64,000 nucleotides of DNA from DAHUXN01 sp963811805 (GTDB lineage Bacteria > Acidobacteriota > Terriglobia > Acidiferrales > UBA7541). Of the stretch, positions 53,490 to 62,811 are shown piece after piece. The notes under the pieces were generated by a model, which was not told the origin of the DNA, ran no database searches, and was given only the letters and a program-made list of their open reading frames with translations. The translations under genes and the position numbers were made by a program. The number at the start of each line of letters is the position of its first letter. The first letter of the stretch is position 1. The stretch is from the NCBI GenBank assembly GCA_963811805.1, contig CAWESU010000001.1, forward strand, positions 1,674,001 through 1,738,000, read 5' to 3'.

Positions 53490-53882
53490 ATGCACGATAA
53501 CCGAGCGATGCCTTCAGCGAATGACGAGAAGCGCCGCAGTTCTCGCATATTTCGGCGCATGAGCGTGCAAGTAAGCGGCCTGGATCCCGAGGGTCACAAA
53601 TTCCGCGAGTCTTGCCAAACGATCGTGGTAAATGCCCAAGGTGGCCTGATCTATCTGAATGAAACCGTGAAACTCGGCGGACAGGTGCAGATCATCAATC
53701 CCGTCACTGATGAAGAGCAGGAGTGCCGAGTCGTTTATCTGGGAGATGTTTCCGATAGAGGCCAGCGCGTAGGTCTGGAATTTCTGTCGCCCGCTCCGCA
53801 CTTCTGGGGCCTGGAATTTTCCGAACCCGATGTTCCCCCGCGTCGCCAACACTCTTCTTCGCGCAAATCCTCAGCAAGTTGA
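53490..53882 (+). CDS. PilZ-domain protein
   Basis: A 130-residue single PilZ domain. It has EKRRSSRIFRRMSVQVSG (basic RxxR-like c-di-GMP binding region), FRESCQTIVVNAQGGLIYL (D/N-x-S-x-x-G region, here NAQGG), CRVVYLGDV and VGLEFLSPAPHFWGLEF. The exact RxxxR and DxSxxG spacing is loose, so c-di-GMP binding is plausible but not assured. Start could be 53490 or 53508. A truncated relative is at 10535. Confidence 0.85.
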   Translation: MHDNRAMPSANDEKRRSSRIFRRMSVQVSGLDPEGHKFRESCQTIVVNAQGGLIYLNETVKLGGQVQIINPVTDEEQECRVVYLGDVSDRGQRVGLEFLSPAPHFWGLEFSEPDVPPRRQHSSSRKSSAS

Positions 53883-53944
53883 GCGATGCTCGAACCCGCT
53901 CGGAAATACAGTCCGCCTGCGCCCCTTCAAATAAAAGCCATTCG

Positions 53945-56900
53945 TTACACTTGGAGAACATCGCCGTCGCGAGCGACGACCTCGTAGAGCACAGGGTTAA
54001 CGAAGAATCCGAGAAATAACCGAGAGATCAAGCCAGCCACGATCACAATGGCGAATGGCCGCTGCGTGTCGGAGCCAATGCCATGCGACAAGGCCGCCGG
54101 CAACAGACCCAAACATGCGACCAGTGCGGTCATCATGATGGGACGCAGGCGAAGGAGAGAAGCTTCGCGCGTCGCGGTGCGAATATCCTTGCCTTCCAGC
54201 CGGAGCTTATTGATGAAGGACACCAGAATGACTGCCGTTTCCACGGAAACGCCCATCAGGGCCAGCAAGCCAAGCAGAGAAGAAACGCTGAAAGGCGTAC
54301 CGGTGAGCTTGAGGGCGATGAGAGCGCCGACCGGTTCGGTGATCAGCACGCCTAGCGCAATGCTGATCGGGAATTTGAAGTTCCCATACAGGGCGAACAG
54401 GATGAAGAAAATCAAGAGCACGGCAAGAGGCCCTATCAGCTCCATCTGCTTTTGCGCTGCCACGAGCTCGCTGTACTCGCCACCCCAGGTCGTGCGGTAC
54501 CCGGGAGGAAGTTGCACGGCTGAGTTAACCGCTTTTTGCCCCTCAAGGACCGCGCTCTGCAAATCGCGTCCTTCGATGCTGTACTGCACGCCGATGTAAC
54601 GTGAATTGTTTTCACGATAAATGAACGAGGCGCCCGTACTTTCTTTTATGTCGGCGAGCTGGCTGAGGGGAATCAATTGGCCCGACGGTGTGCCCACGAG
54701 CAGATTGCCGATCTCGTTCGGGCTGGAACGGAATTGCGGCTCCATGCGCACGACCAAGTCAAACAATTTTTCGCCCTGGATGATCTGCGTGGCGGCCTGG
54801 CCACCCACGGCAGTTTGGATTACGGTTTCCACGTCGGCAACGTTGATGCCGTAGCGGGCGATTCTATCGCGATCCACATTGATAATGAGAGCGGGCTGGC
54901 CGAGCTCGCGTACCACCGTCAGTTCAGTGAAGCCACGAATGCCTTGAAGAATGCGCTTGATCTGAATGGCTTTGTCCTGCAGTACGTTCAGATCCGGGCC
55001 GTAAACCTTCACGGCAAGGGAGCTTTTCAAGCCGGTAAGCGCTTCGTCGACGGCATCTTCCGCAGGCTGTGTGAAGTTGAAAATCACACCGGGGAAGGCC
55101 GCGAGCTTTTTTTGCAGATCCTCGGTCAATTCCTGTTTGTTTTCTACGGAAGTTTGACGCCACGCGGCATCGTTGTACGGTTTCAAGCCAACGTAAAATT
55201 CATCGTTGAAGAATCCGGTGGGATCGGTCCCGTCATCGGGACGGGCCAATTCCGAACCTACTTGGGTGACCATCGGATAGGACATCAGGATGTTGCGAAC
55301 CTGAGGAGAGAACTTGCTCGCCTCCTCGAAGGAAATGGTATAGGGCATAGTGGCGCGAATCCACAATGCCCCTTCGTCGAGATGCGGCATGAACTCGCCG
55401 CCAATGTAGGGAACCAGCAGAAGCGTCGCTCCAAAGATGAGAAGCGAAACCGCAATGGTCGACTTGGGATGATCCAAGCACCATTCCAGTTCGCCCTTGT
55501 ATTTCCGCTTGATCCATTCGTAAGGTTTGTTCACGCGCTCACGCACGTTTTTCAGCCAATATGAACAGAGCACGGGGACCAAGGTAAGCGTGAGAAGGAG
55601 CGCGCCGAGCAGGGCGAATGACATGGTGTCGGCCATGGGATGGAACAATTTTCCGGAGGGCCCGCTCAGAGCGTAAATCGGAATGTATCCGGCGATGATG
55701 ACGGCAATGGAGTAGAAAACCGGACGGTCGACGTCGGCGGAAGCGGCGAGAATGATGTCGTTGAGCTTGTAGGTCTGGCCCGCACGCAGTCCGAGCTCAC
55801 GGTAAATGTTCTCCACCATGACCAGCGTGCCATCGATGATGATCCCGAAATCGATCGCACCGATGGAGAGAAGATTGGCGTCGACGCCTTTAGCGTGCAA
55901 GCAAATGAAGGAAAAGAGGAGCGCGAGAGGAATCGTAAGAGCGACAATGATTGCTGCGCGCACGCTGACTAAGAAAAACAGCAGCACCACGAACACGAAC
56001 AGCATTCCGCGGAGCAAATTGTTCTCGACCGTGTCGATAGTCAGCTTGACCAAGTCGCTGCGGTCATAGAAGGGATGGATCTTCACATCGGGCGGCAAGA
56101 CGTGCTCGTTCAAATCTTTGGTTTCTGCCTCGACGCCCTTCAGCACGTTCTGGGTCTGCTCGCCGGTGCGCATCAGGATGACGCCTTCGACGGAGTCATC
56201 GTTCTTCATGAAACCGAACTCGCCAAGGCGAGGAGCGTGCCCCATCACGACTTGGCCGATATCGCGAATGCGAACGGGCACACCATTCTGGCTGCCGACG
56301 ATGGTGTCGCCAATATCCTGCACGTCGCGCATCAATCCCAAGCCGCGAACATAATAAAATTGGCCGCCCTGAGAGTAGAACCCGCCGCCCGCATTGGCAT
56401 TGTTGTTCGCCAATTGTTGAAGAACCGTAGGAACAGAAAGGTGATAGCCGTAAAGTTTCGCAGGATCGAGCAGCACTTGGTACTGCATTACCGTGCCGCC
56501 GAAGCCAGAATCGTCGGCAACGCCCGGCACGCCTTTGTATCCCCGTTCGATCACCCAGTCTTCGAAGGTCTTTAATTCTTGTGGGCTGCGGTCGGGACTT
56601 TCGATCACGTAGCGGTACACCAAATCGCTGGGACTCGAGAGTGGCGCCATCGAGGGGGTGATGCCTGCAGGCAGAGTGACGTCTGCCAGGCGCTCGAAGA
56701 CGACCTCACGCGCGAAGTAATCGTCAGTACCTTCGTCGAAGGTCATGATGATGTCCGACAGGTCGTAGAGCGAAATCGAACGCATCACGCGCATGTGCGG
56801 GACACCGTTCATCTCGACTTCGAGAGGAATGGTGATCAGTCGTTCAACTTCCTCCGGGGCGTGGCCGGGCCATTGGGTGATCAATTCCACCATCGGAGGT

Positions 56901-57028
56901 GAGAGGTCGGGATAGGCGTCGACGGGCATGTGCTGAAAGGAAATCGATCCGCCAATGATCAGGGCAACGACGAAAAGGAGGATCAGGAACCGTTGGCGGA
57001 GGGCGAATTCGACTATGCGATGGATCAT
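53945..57028 (-). CDS. czcA: Heavy-metal RND efflux pump (CzcA/CusA type)
   Basis: A 1027-residue inner-membrane proton/metal antiporter. It shows the RND layout with twelve helices and two large periplasmic loops. The N-terminus FALRQRFLILLFVVALIIGG, PVDAYPDLSPPMVELITQWPG and HME-type signature of helix 4 AIDFGIIIDGTLVMVENI (Asp used in proton transfer) mark the heavy-metal branch; PVLYEVVARDGDVLQV ends it. No methionine triad of CusA stands out, so the metal could be Co, Zn, Cd or another. It is the last gene of a four-gene operon with 19 bases to the adaptor gene. Confidence 0.93.
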   Translation of the reverse strand: MIHRIVEFALRQRFLILLFVVALIIGGSISFQHMPVDAYPDLSPPMVELITQWPGHAPEEVERLITIPLEVEMNGVPHMRVMRSISLYDLSDIIMTFDEGTDDYFAREVVFERLADVTLPAGITPSMAPLSSPSDLVYRYVIESPDRSPQELKTFEDWVIERGYKGVPGVADDSGFGGTVMQYQVLLDPAKLYGYHLSVPTVLQQLANNNANAGGGFYSQGGQFYYVRGLGLMRDVQDIGDTIVGSQNGVPVRIRDIGQVVMGHAPRLGEFGFMKNDDSVEGVILMRTGEQTQNVLKGVEAETKDLNEHVLPPDVKIHPFYDRSDLVKLTIDTVENNLLRGMLFVFVVLLFFLVSVRAAIIVALTIPLALLFSFICLHAKGVDANLLSIGAIDFGIIIDGTLVMVENIYRELGLRAGQTYKLNDIILAASADVDRPVFYSIAVIIAGYIPIYALSGPSGKLFHPMADTMSFALLGALLLTLTLVPVLCSYWLKNVRERVNKPYEWIKRKYKGELEWCLDHPKSTIAVSLLIFGATLLLVPYIGGEFMPHLDEGALWIRATMPYTISFEEASKFSPQVRNILMSYPMVTQVGSELARPDDGTDPTGFFNDEFYVGLKPYNDAAWRQTSVENKQELTEDLQKKLAAFPGVIFNFTQPAEDAVDEALTGLKSSLAVKVYGPDLNVLQDKAIQIKRILQGIRGFTELTVVRELGQPALIINVDRDRIARYGINVADVETVIQTAVGGQAATQIIQGEKLFDLVVRMEPQFRSSPNEIGNLLVGTPSGQLIPLSQLADIKESTGASFIYRENNSRYIGVQYSIEGRDLQSAVLEGQKAVNSAVQLPPGYRTTWGGEYSELVAAQKQMELIGPLAVLLIFFILFALYGNFKFPISIALGVLITEPVGALIALKLTGTPFSVSSLLGLLALMGVSVETAVILVSFINKLRLEGKDIRTATREASLLRLRPIMMTALVACLGLLPAALSHGIGSDTQRPFAIVIVAGLISRLFLGFFVNPVLYEVVARDGDVLQV

Positions 57029-57047
57029 TTTTCAAGGACTCCGGCGC

Positions 57048-58214
57048 TTACCGTTGCAAGGAATTCTGGAATTGCAAGAACAGGCTGCCGTCGGCGACTA
57101 CCTTTTCGCCTGGCGACAATCCGCTGAGAATTTCCGTCTGGCCGTCCTGGGTCTCGCCTATGTCAACCATGCGGCGCGAAAAATCCGTTGGCCCAGTCTG
57201 GACGTAGACGAACGGCTGGTTTTCGGTGTTCCGCAGAACGGAAGCAACCGGGACGGCAATGGCGTTGCGAATTGTGCCGGCAACGACGGTCGCGGTGACG
57301 TACATCTGGTTTTTCAACTTTTCTCCCGGGTTTTCGGTGACGATGCGTGCCTGCAAAGTGCGCGTGTTGGGATCAACGGCCGGAGCGATGTAAGAAATTC
57401 TCCCCTGGAACACGGTGGGATAGGCGTCCGTCTGCACCGAGACCTGATCGCCGGAGTGAACATAGGACAATTGATTTTGGTAGACATTGACGAGCACCCA
57501 GACGTTGCTCATGTCGGAAATCGTGAAGCATTGGGTGGCACCTGCTTGCAGCAACTGCCCAGGCGAACATTCGCGGTCCACCACTTCCCCGGATATCGGC
57601 GCCAGAACGGGAATTTCCGCGACCGGCGATGCGTCCGCGACTTGTTCAAGATGGGTGATTCCGAGAATGCGCAGCGACTGCTCAGCGGCCGTGAGATCGG
57701 CCTGTGCTTGATTCTTCGCCGATTCGGCCGCCAGCAAATCAGCTTCGGCGATGGCGTGATGGGCGTAGAGATCTTCGGCGCGCTGATAATTCTTGTTCGC
57801 TACGTCGTAGGTGTCCTTCGCTTTCAGATAGGTGGCGCGCAGAAGCGAAAAATCGGGGCTGGCAACCTCCAACAACGGTTCGCCAACGGCCACGTGCTGC
57901 CCAGGAAACGCGAGGACGCGCGACACAGGACCGCCAACGGCGGAAATTACGGGAGTGGTTTTGAAACCGTTGTAGGAGACCTGGCCGCTGAGGCGCAGTG
58001 TGCGGGTGAGTTGCCGAGGCGTGATGGTCACAATTTGGATATGCGACATCTGATCCTGCGGCACGGTAAATAGTTCCGCCTGACCGGTGGCATTGGCGGA
58101 GGTGAAGGAGGTCATTTTCTCCGCCGACTCACGGCCACTGGAGCCGCAGCCGGCCGCGAGCAATGCCAGGGCGCTGAACATTAGCAAGGGCATCCGAGAA
58201 AGCGTTTTATTCAT
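57048..58214 (-). CDS. czcB: RND periplasmic adaptor (CzcB/CusB type)
   Basis: A 388-residue lipoprotein (lipobox LLAAGC, C23) that links pump and outer-membrane channel. It has the barrel-sandwich hybrid (GPVSRVLAFPGQHVAVGEPLLEV and APISGEVVDRECSPGQLL), a helical hairpin between (LRATYLKAKDTYDVANKNYQ, ESAKNQAQADLTAAEQSLR) and the beta-barrel with VWVLVNVYQNQLSYV. No N-terminal histidine-rich metal domain is present. It overlaps the channel gene by ATGA. Confidence 0.93.
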   Translation of the reverse strand: MNKTLSRMPLLMFSALALLAAGCGSSGRESAEKMTSFTSANATGQAELFTVPQDQMSHIQIVTITPRQLTRTLRLSGQVSYNGFKTTPVISAVGGPVSRVLAFPGQHVAVGEPLLEVASPDFSLLRATYLKAKDTYDVANKNYQRAEDLYAHHAIAEADLLAAESAKNQAQADLTAAEQSLRILGITHLEQVADASPVAEIPVLAPISGEVVDRECSPGQLLQAGATQCFTISDMSNVWVLVNVYQNQLSYVHSGDQVSVQTDAYPTVFQGRISYIAPAVDPNTRTLQARIVTENPGEKLKNQMYVTATVVAGTIRNAIAVPVASVLRNTENQPFVYVQTGPTDFSRRMVDIGETQDGQTEILSGLSPGEKVVADGSLFLQFQNSLQR

Positions 58215-59485
58215 GGTAAGTTCCTTCTCCCGACGGCCTCGCGCAATTGCTCGAGAGCGAGCATGTATGCGGCGAGTTGTTGCCGATAAGCCAACTGGGT
58301 GTCACGGTAGCTGCGTTCGGCGTCAAGAAAATCAAGCAGGCTAGCAGCACCGCGCTTGTAAGCGTACTCGCTGATATCGACCGATTCCTTCGACTCATCC
58401 AAATAACCCGATTGATAGATTTGCAGAGTCTGTTCGTTGGTGCGCAGAGATTCGAACGCCGATTGCACGTCGCTCATCACTTGTTCGGAAGCTTCGCGCT
58501 GGCTTTCTTGCGCTTGCAAAATAGCGTCCTTGGCCTGCGCAATTTGGCCCTGATTGCGGTTGAAAACCGGCAAGGGTAGGGTCACAAAGAACGAAGTGGT
58601 GTCCTGATCGGAAATGTGCGTGTAGTTCAGCGTGCCGGTCACATCCACTTTCCCGATCGCTCTTTGCAGCTTGTACGCACTCTGGGCTTCGGTGACGCCT
58701 TGCTCGGCAGCGCGCAAATCAGGCCGATCTTTCAGTGCCATGGCCTGCAGATCTTCGACGTTGTAAGGCAGTTTTTGATATTCGAGGCCCCCGGCGACGT
58801 CGTAATCCAAGGGCACGGACTCGAAGCCAAGCAATTGCCGCAGCGCGACGAGAGACTGCTGTTTGGCAAGCACCGCAGCCGTGACGTCGGTCTGGAACTG
58901 CAACAACTGCAGCTTGATTTTCAGGAAATCGCCTTCGCTGATGGCGCCGGCCTTGTACTGCGCTTCGCTGATGTTGATGGTGTCCTGAAAACTCTTCAGA
59001 TCCTGCTGAGCGAAGTCGAGAGTCGATTCGGCCAGGAGCACGTTGGTGAAGGCGCTGGCCACATCGAACGTCAGCGTGCGCTCATTATCTGAAACGGTTG
59101 AAGTGGTGACCGCCGTCTGATCCTGTGCGTTCTGCAACCGATTCTGTCTCTTTTTCCCGCGCTCAAAGAGATACGAGATGCCAGCGTCAAACTCCGTCGT
59201 TTGGTTAATGTTGTCCCAGGTGAACTGGCTTGGACGCAAAGGCAGGCCGATGTAATCGACGCCCAGCGTAGGATTGGGACGCAAATTCGCTGTGACCTCG
59301 GAGTCCTTGGCCTGCGTGATGGTGGTGCGCGCCGCGAGCAAGGCATGGTTGTGGGCCAAGGCCAGTTCCACAGCCTGGTCCAGCGTAATTCGAATCGGCG
59401 ATCGCAGCGCCTGGCCGAAAGCCAGTGCCACTAAGCCCAACAAAGCACCAAGAAGGGCCGAAGAACGCAGTGCGCAATGAGACAT
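58211..59485 (-). CDS. czcC: TolC-family outer-membrane channel (CzcC type)
   Basis: A 424-residue outer-membrane factor with a signal peptide ending ALAFGQ. Two repeated TolC-type halves are seen: ITLDQAVELALAHNHAL and RPNPTLGVD in the first, RPDLRAAEQGVTEAQSAYKLQRA in the second, with long helices and a final AYKRGAASLLDFLDAERSYRDTQLAYRQQLAAY stretch typical of CzcC. GAGGAATAAA is directly before the ATG. It pairs with the adaptor and pump that follow. Confidence 0.92.
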   Translation of the reverse strand: MSHCALRSSALLGALLGLVALAFGQALRSPIRITLDQAVELALAHNHALLAARTTITQAKDSEVTANLRPNPTLGVDYIGLPLRPSQFTWDNINQTTEFDAGISYLFERGKKRQNRLQNAQDQTAVTTSTVSDNERTLTFDVASAFTNVLLAESTLDFAQQDLKSFQDTINISEAQYKAGAISEGDFLKIKLQLLQFQTDVTAAVLAKQQSLVALRQLLGFESVPLDYDVAGGLEYQKLPYNVEDLQAMALKDRPDLRAAEQGVTEAQSAYKLQRAIGKVDVTGTLNYTHISDQDTTSFFVTLPLPVFNRNQGQIAQAKDAILQAQESQREASEQVMSDVQSAFESLRTNEQTLQIYQSGYLDESKESVDISEYAYKRGAASLLDFLDAERSYRDTQLAYRQQLAAYMLALEQLREAVGRRNLP

Positions 59486-59545
59486 TTTATTCCTCGAAGG
59501 AGAATGGTGATTTGGACGCAGGAACGCCCAGTAGGAAAACCGGAT

Positions 59546-59845
59546 CTACAGAGAAGGAGGTGCGCGGGTTGCGAGGCTCGAAAGCACTGGTGTCGCCCGC
59601 AATACCGGTCCAAGCACAGGCGATTGTGACGCGACCACAAACAGCGCCGGCGCTGACGGCATGACCACGGGCTGCTGTGCCGCCTGATGGCCGAGGTGGC
59701 AGATGGGGCAAGTGGATTCGGCGGTGTTTGATGCGTGATGATGCCAGACACTGCCGGCTGTGGTCGCCATCACCAGCAAGAGCGCCAGCGATATGGTGAA
59801 GATGATGCGCCGAGCTTTCCTGTTTAGAAGGACTTTCGTGCCCAA
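59546..59845 (-). CDS. Small His/Cys-rich exported protein heading the metal-efflux operon
   Basis: A protein of about 99 residues with one hydrophobic segment (IIFTISLALLLVMATTAGS), followed by VWHHHASN and STCPICHLGHQ. The three histidines and the C-x2-C-H look like a metal site and resemble small DUF2946-like proteins found before metal pumps; C-P-I-C-H could also be read as a haem motif, though the rest is not cytochrome-like. I place the start at TTG 59845, just before the hydrophobic segment; an upstream extension (to 60043) is unlikely because it would cover the promoter-like element at 59877-59903. Start and function are uncertain. Confidence 0.55.
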   Translation of the reverse strand: MGTKVLLNRKARRIIFTISLALLLVMATTAGSVWHHHASNTAESTCPICHLGHQAAQQPVVMPSAPALFVVASQSPVLGPVLRATPVLSSLATRAPPSL

Positions 59846-60183
59846 GATTAAGTTTGCCAGAGCTGATTGTAGCTCAGACGCGGGCTGTAAGTAATTAGTT
59901 ACAATTCTGGCGCGGTCGAGATGGACCGGACCACGGGAAGCGGCTGACAACTTGCGGACCCGCCGGGATAATGAAGTTGGACCGCGACAAGAACGATGGC
60001 GTCCTCCCGCGCTTGGCTGGAATGCAGGAGGGGCCATAGACATCGCTACAGCTTTTGCGTTTTGTTTCGCGTGATCCGCAAGTTTTCGCAGCGTCCAAGA
60101 GACATATCCGCGTCAGGCCGCTTCCGCATTCAGGCAACCGCGCGAATCCCTGTTACAATTCAATGCAGCAAGGACTTAATTTT
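59846..60183. other. Gene-free region between the efflux operon and tRNA-Ser
   Basis: Contains the efflux promoter candidate (59877-59903) and the sequence before tRNA-Ser. No gene seen. Confidence 0.6.
59877..59903 (-). promoter_or_regulatory. Candidate ECF-type promoter of the metal-efflux operon
   Basis: The minus strand reads TGTAAC (59898-59903), 17 bases, CGTC (59877-59880), the same layout as before the ECF sigma gene at 39656. The -35 side overlaps an imperfect dyad TGTAA-N8-TTACA (59886-59903), which could instead be a repressor site. Confidence 0.45.
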
Positions 60184-60274
60184 GGAGGGGTGGGTGAGTG
60201 GTTGAAACCGGCGGTCTTGAAAACCGTTAGGCCTCAAAAGGGCCTCGTGGGTTCGAATCCCACCCCCTCCGCCA
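60184..60274 (+). tRNA. tRNA-Ser (anticodon TGA)
   Basis: A 91-base class II tRNA: acceptor GGAGGGG/CCCCTCC, anticodon loop CTTGAAA (TGA), long variable arm (GGCCTCAAAAGGGCCT), T-arm GTGGG-TTCGAAT-CCCAC, discriminator G and encoded CCA. Confidence 0.97.
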
Positions 60275-60302
60275 GTCAGTCTTCGGTTTTCTCCGTGTTC
60301 CC

Positions 60303-61232
60303 CTAGCCAAATGCTTCGGCTTGGAGGTTGCCCGATACCGGGACGGTGAAGGTCGCCGACGGAGACGCGCCCATGTCGAACTGAACGCCCGGCAAGAAGT
60401 TAAAATAGAAGGGGTCATTGTTGTTGTTGTTGCCCGGGCTCGGAAATGTGAACGTCAACGGCCCGCTGCCCACAGCATTCCAGGTAAGCGTGTCTCCGGA
60501 AGAGTACGTGCCGTCGGAGCTGATCCATGTGTAATACCCATATTGGATCGTTGGGTTAAAGTTTATCGACGTCTGAAGATTTCCTCCCGCGACTATGCTT
60601 GCCGTTGCAGAAGCCGCGAAGGCGCTCAGTGAATAGCCCACGCTGAAGTTTTGGCCTGACGCACTGGCTGACGCAGTTCCGCCGGTCAATGCGCCGCCCG
60701 AGACAAGATTACCCGTGGCTGTGGCCGTCAGATTCTGGTTGTAAATCGTCTTGCTGCCGCTGAACGGGCCGATGTTGTATTGGAAGCTCGCGCCCGCCGC
60801 GACGTTCGCGTTACTCGTGATTGATCCGCTCGTCCACGATGGCGCGTATCCGATATTCATTGTAGAAAACGTGTCGAGGTGAGTGCCGGCCGTAAACGTT
60901 GGCACCTGAAACAACGTTGACCCCTGCAGAGACAACGACGTTCCCGGCGTCACTATAGGAACGGGAAAAAGGGAAACTGACCCGAACGAGATCGTGGAAT
61001 TTGCTTGCACGCCGAAATTGCTGAACGGAAATGGGCCTGCCCCCGCAGAAAGCGAATTGTAGCTGGATGTTCCGGATGCATTCGTTGTCACGCTGATATT
61101 CGTCTGCGCTCGAGCTGTCGCGGCGCAAATGAGTATGGCGAACGCGGTCATCATCATCTGTGCACCAAACCAATGTCTCGAAGCCAATATCTTCCTGATC
61201 GAACCTGTCGTCGTCCCTCTCATGTCTCTCAT
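60303..61232 (-). CDS. Secreted protein of unknown function, Ser/Gly/Thr-rich
   Basis: A 309-residue protein with a signal peptide ending ATARAQ near residue 43. The mature part is rich in Ser, Thr, Gly, Asn and Phe, with short strand-like stretches (VSLFPVPIVTPG, GSKTIYNQNLTATATGNL, FNPTIQYGYYTWISSDGTYSSG) and a run of asparagines near 265. No cysteine and no C-terminal anchor are present. I do not recognise it; the composition suggests an extracellular beta-structure. GGGGGAATT precedes the ATG. It is the last of a set of secreted-protein genes on this strand. Confidence 0.65.
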   Translation of the reverse strand: MRDMRGTTTGSIRKILASRHWFGAQMMMTAFAILICAATARAQTNISVTTNASGTSSYNSLSAGAGPFPFSNFGVQANSTISFGSVSLFPVPIVTPGTSLSLQGSTLFQVPTFTAGTHLDTFSTMNIGYAPSWTSGSITSNANVAAGASFQYNIGPFSGSKTIYNQNLTATATGNLVSGGALTGGTASASASGQNFSVGYSLSAFAASATASIVAGGNLQTSINFNPTIQYGYYTWISSDGTYSSGDTLTWNAVGSGPLTFTFPSPGNNNNNDPFYFNFLPGVQFDMGASPSATFTVPVSGNLQAEAFG

Positions 61233-61391
61233 GGAATTCCCCCTTTTTTTTCACGATCAAATTGCTGTCGACTACCCGCGAGTGCGCCGCGGCACCCCAC
61301 TCTGCATTCGAATTACAGTTCACTTCTCACTCGGTAGCCGGGCACAAACAGGAAGCCGATTGCGGCGTGTCCCATGCCGGAATCATTTTTC

Positions 61392-61976
61392 CTATTGGGA
61401 ACTCAACGGTGCCTGCACATTGCTGTACTCATACCGAACGGAGAGATGTGACTTGCCTGACGCTCCCCCTCCCACATCCATGTCTTCCTCTTCGCGCAGA
61501 ACCAGGCCTTTCGATTTGGAAATCCATATCTGTGCGTCGGTCGTGAAGTCTTCGTTCTTCTGATGTGCGCTGTACACGACGGCGGACTCTCCTTGTACGG
61601 ATTCGTCGCGCATATATCGGCAGGAGTAGTTGTTCTTTGCGTCTTGTCGGTTCTTTTGCTCCTGCTCTTGGACTTCTTGCGAAGACATTGGACTCTTCAT
61701 CCACTTGCCGTCGACCTTGATGTAGCGAATGCCGCCGGCCAGTATTCCTTCGCTGCTCGTCGGCTTGTTTTTCGCGCCGCCGGTTTCCGTCATATAAAAA
61801 TGGTTTGGCGTGCTGGTCAGCTTATCCAGAGCATCAAACATGACCTTGCAGCCCGCATCCTGCGGCGGCTCTGGTGCCGCAACAGTCGCACGCACGCATC
61901 GCGTCGAGATCACTGACCACAGCCCGGCCACGGCCACCGCACCCGCCACCATCCGCAATCGTTTCGCAAAATGCAT
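61392..61976 (-). CDS. Exported protein of unknown function
   Basis: A 194-residue protein from ATG 61976, which has GGAGGA 9 bases upstream (MHFAKRLRMVAGAVAVAG signal region). The mature part reads CKVMFDALDKLTSTPNHFYMTETGGAK, GGIRYIKVDGKWMKSPMS, CRYMRDESVQGESAVVYSAHQ and ISKSKGLVLREEEDM, ending HLSVRYEYSNVQAP. The pattern of a measured quantity per strand recalls LolA/LppX-like lipid-binding folds, but this is only an impression. The frame upstream (to 62159) is the end of a decayed neighbour. Confidence 0.7.
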   Translation of the reverse strand: MHFAKRLRMVAGAVAVAGLWSVISTRCVRATVAAPEPPQDAGCKVMFDALDKLTSTPNHFYMTETGGAKNKPTSSEGILAGGIRYIKVDGKWMKSPMSSQEVQEQEQKNRQDAKNNYSCRYMRDESVQGESAVVYSAHQKNEDFTTDAQIWISKSKGLVLREEEDMDVGGGASGKSHLSVRYEYSNVQAPLSSQ

Positions 61977-62057
61977 GACCACTTTTCCTCCGAACATTCT
62001 TCCGCGTTCCTTGTGTTCATGAAGCGCACAGGTTCGCACGCACACGAAGACCCACTG

Positions 62058-62160
62058 CCCATTCTTCACGTAGTAGCCCGATGATGTTGACGGTACAGAT
62101 GGCAAAGTTGGGAATGCCCAAGACCTTGAATGCAAACTGTCCTTGCGGGCCTGTCGCACA
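62058..62160 (-). pseudogene. Decayed 3' fragment of a VTVANTS-family gene
   Basis: In one minus-strand frame the DNA reads GPQGQFAFKVLGIPNFAICTVNI, and one base further SGYYVKNG, matching GAQGSLSFSTTTATGVLPTT and CTVNVSGYYVKNG at the end of the gene at 63044. One extra A near 62081-62086 breaks the frame, and the 5' part of the gene is missing. Confidence 0.6.
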
Positions 62161-62283
62161 ATGCCACGACCACAGTTCCACCAATTCCCATCGCAATTCT
62201 TCGTACCATCATCGTAAATTCCGCCCTTTCTTCAGTTCAGCTAAGCCTGTGCTTGCAACAACTCAGCGCCCCCAAATGTCCTC

Positions 62284-62811
62284 TCAGTTCGCTGTCAAGT
62301 AGCCGCGTACGATTGCGAGGGACCCGGATTGGTCACTTGCGCCAGTAAGCGTCGCCCCAGACGGGATGACAATCCCGCCGGGGAACTCAAATTCGTGAGT
62401 TGTCCCGTCGCCGGCCACAACCCAATCCTCGATCCGCTCAGGATTCGCGGGGGTCGTCGAAAAAAGGAGAAATGCCACGGGACCACCTTGCGGCGCGGAA
62501 ATCTCCACGTCCGTAATAACCAGATTGCTCCCGGAAGGAACAATGTACTGTGGCTCGGGACCGGCCAGTCCCGTAGGTGGTATTAAAATGCAACTCGGTC
62601 CCCCATCCAGGCTGGGCTGGCAGTGCAGCTCCACGTTTTGCGCCACCGATCTCATCACGTCAGTTGTAGGCACGGGATTTGCCGATGTATTCGCCACCGT
62701 CACCAGCGCGCTGACCACCGCGTGCACGGTCTTTGGTGCCGCCAGCGCGAGAACCAGAGCCACGACTACAATTCCTGCAATTCCGAATACGATTTGTTTC
62801 AAGGCGTTCAT
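62284..62811 (-). CDS. Exported protein of the VTVANTS family, copy A
   Basis: A 175-residue protein. A signal peptide (IVVVALVLALAAPKTVHA) leads to VVSALVTVANTSANPVPT, which matches the start of the protein at 63044 nearly residue for residue. The rest (CQPSLDGGPSCILIPPTG, IVPSGSNLVITDVEIS, GIVIPSGATLTGASDQS, LAIVRGYLTAN) looks like a small beta-sandwich with one probable disulfide. I do not know the family. GGGAGATG precedes the ATG. It and the next gene are neighbours on the same strand. Confidence 0.72.
   Translation of the reverse strand: MNALKQIVFGIAGIVVVALVLALAAPKTVHAVVSALVTVANTSANPVPTTDVMRSVAQNVELHCQPSLDGGPSCILIPPTGLAGPEPQYIVPSGSNLVITDVEISAPQGGPVAFLLFSTTPANPERIEDWVVAGDGTTHEFEFPGGIVIPSGATLTGASDQSGSLAIVRGYLTAN

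Noticed and set aside
59846..60043. N-terminal extension of the small His/Cys protein
   Set aside because: It would place a promoter-like element and dyad inside the gene and move the signal-like segment to the middle of the protein.
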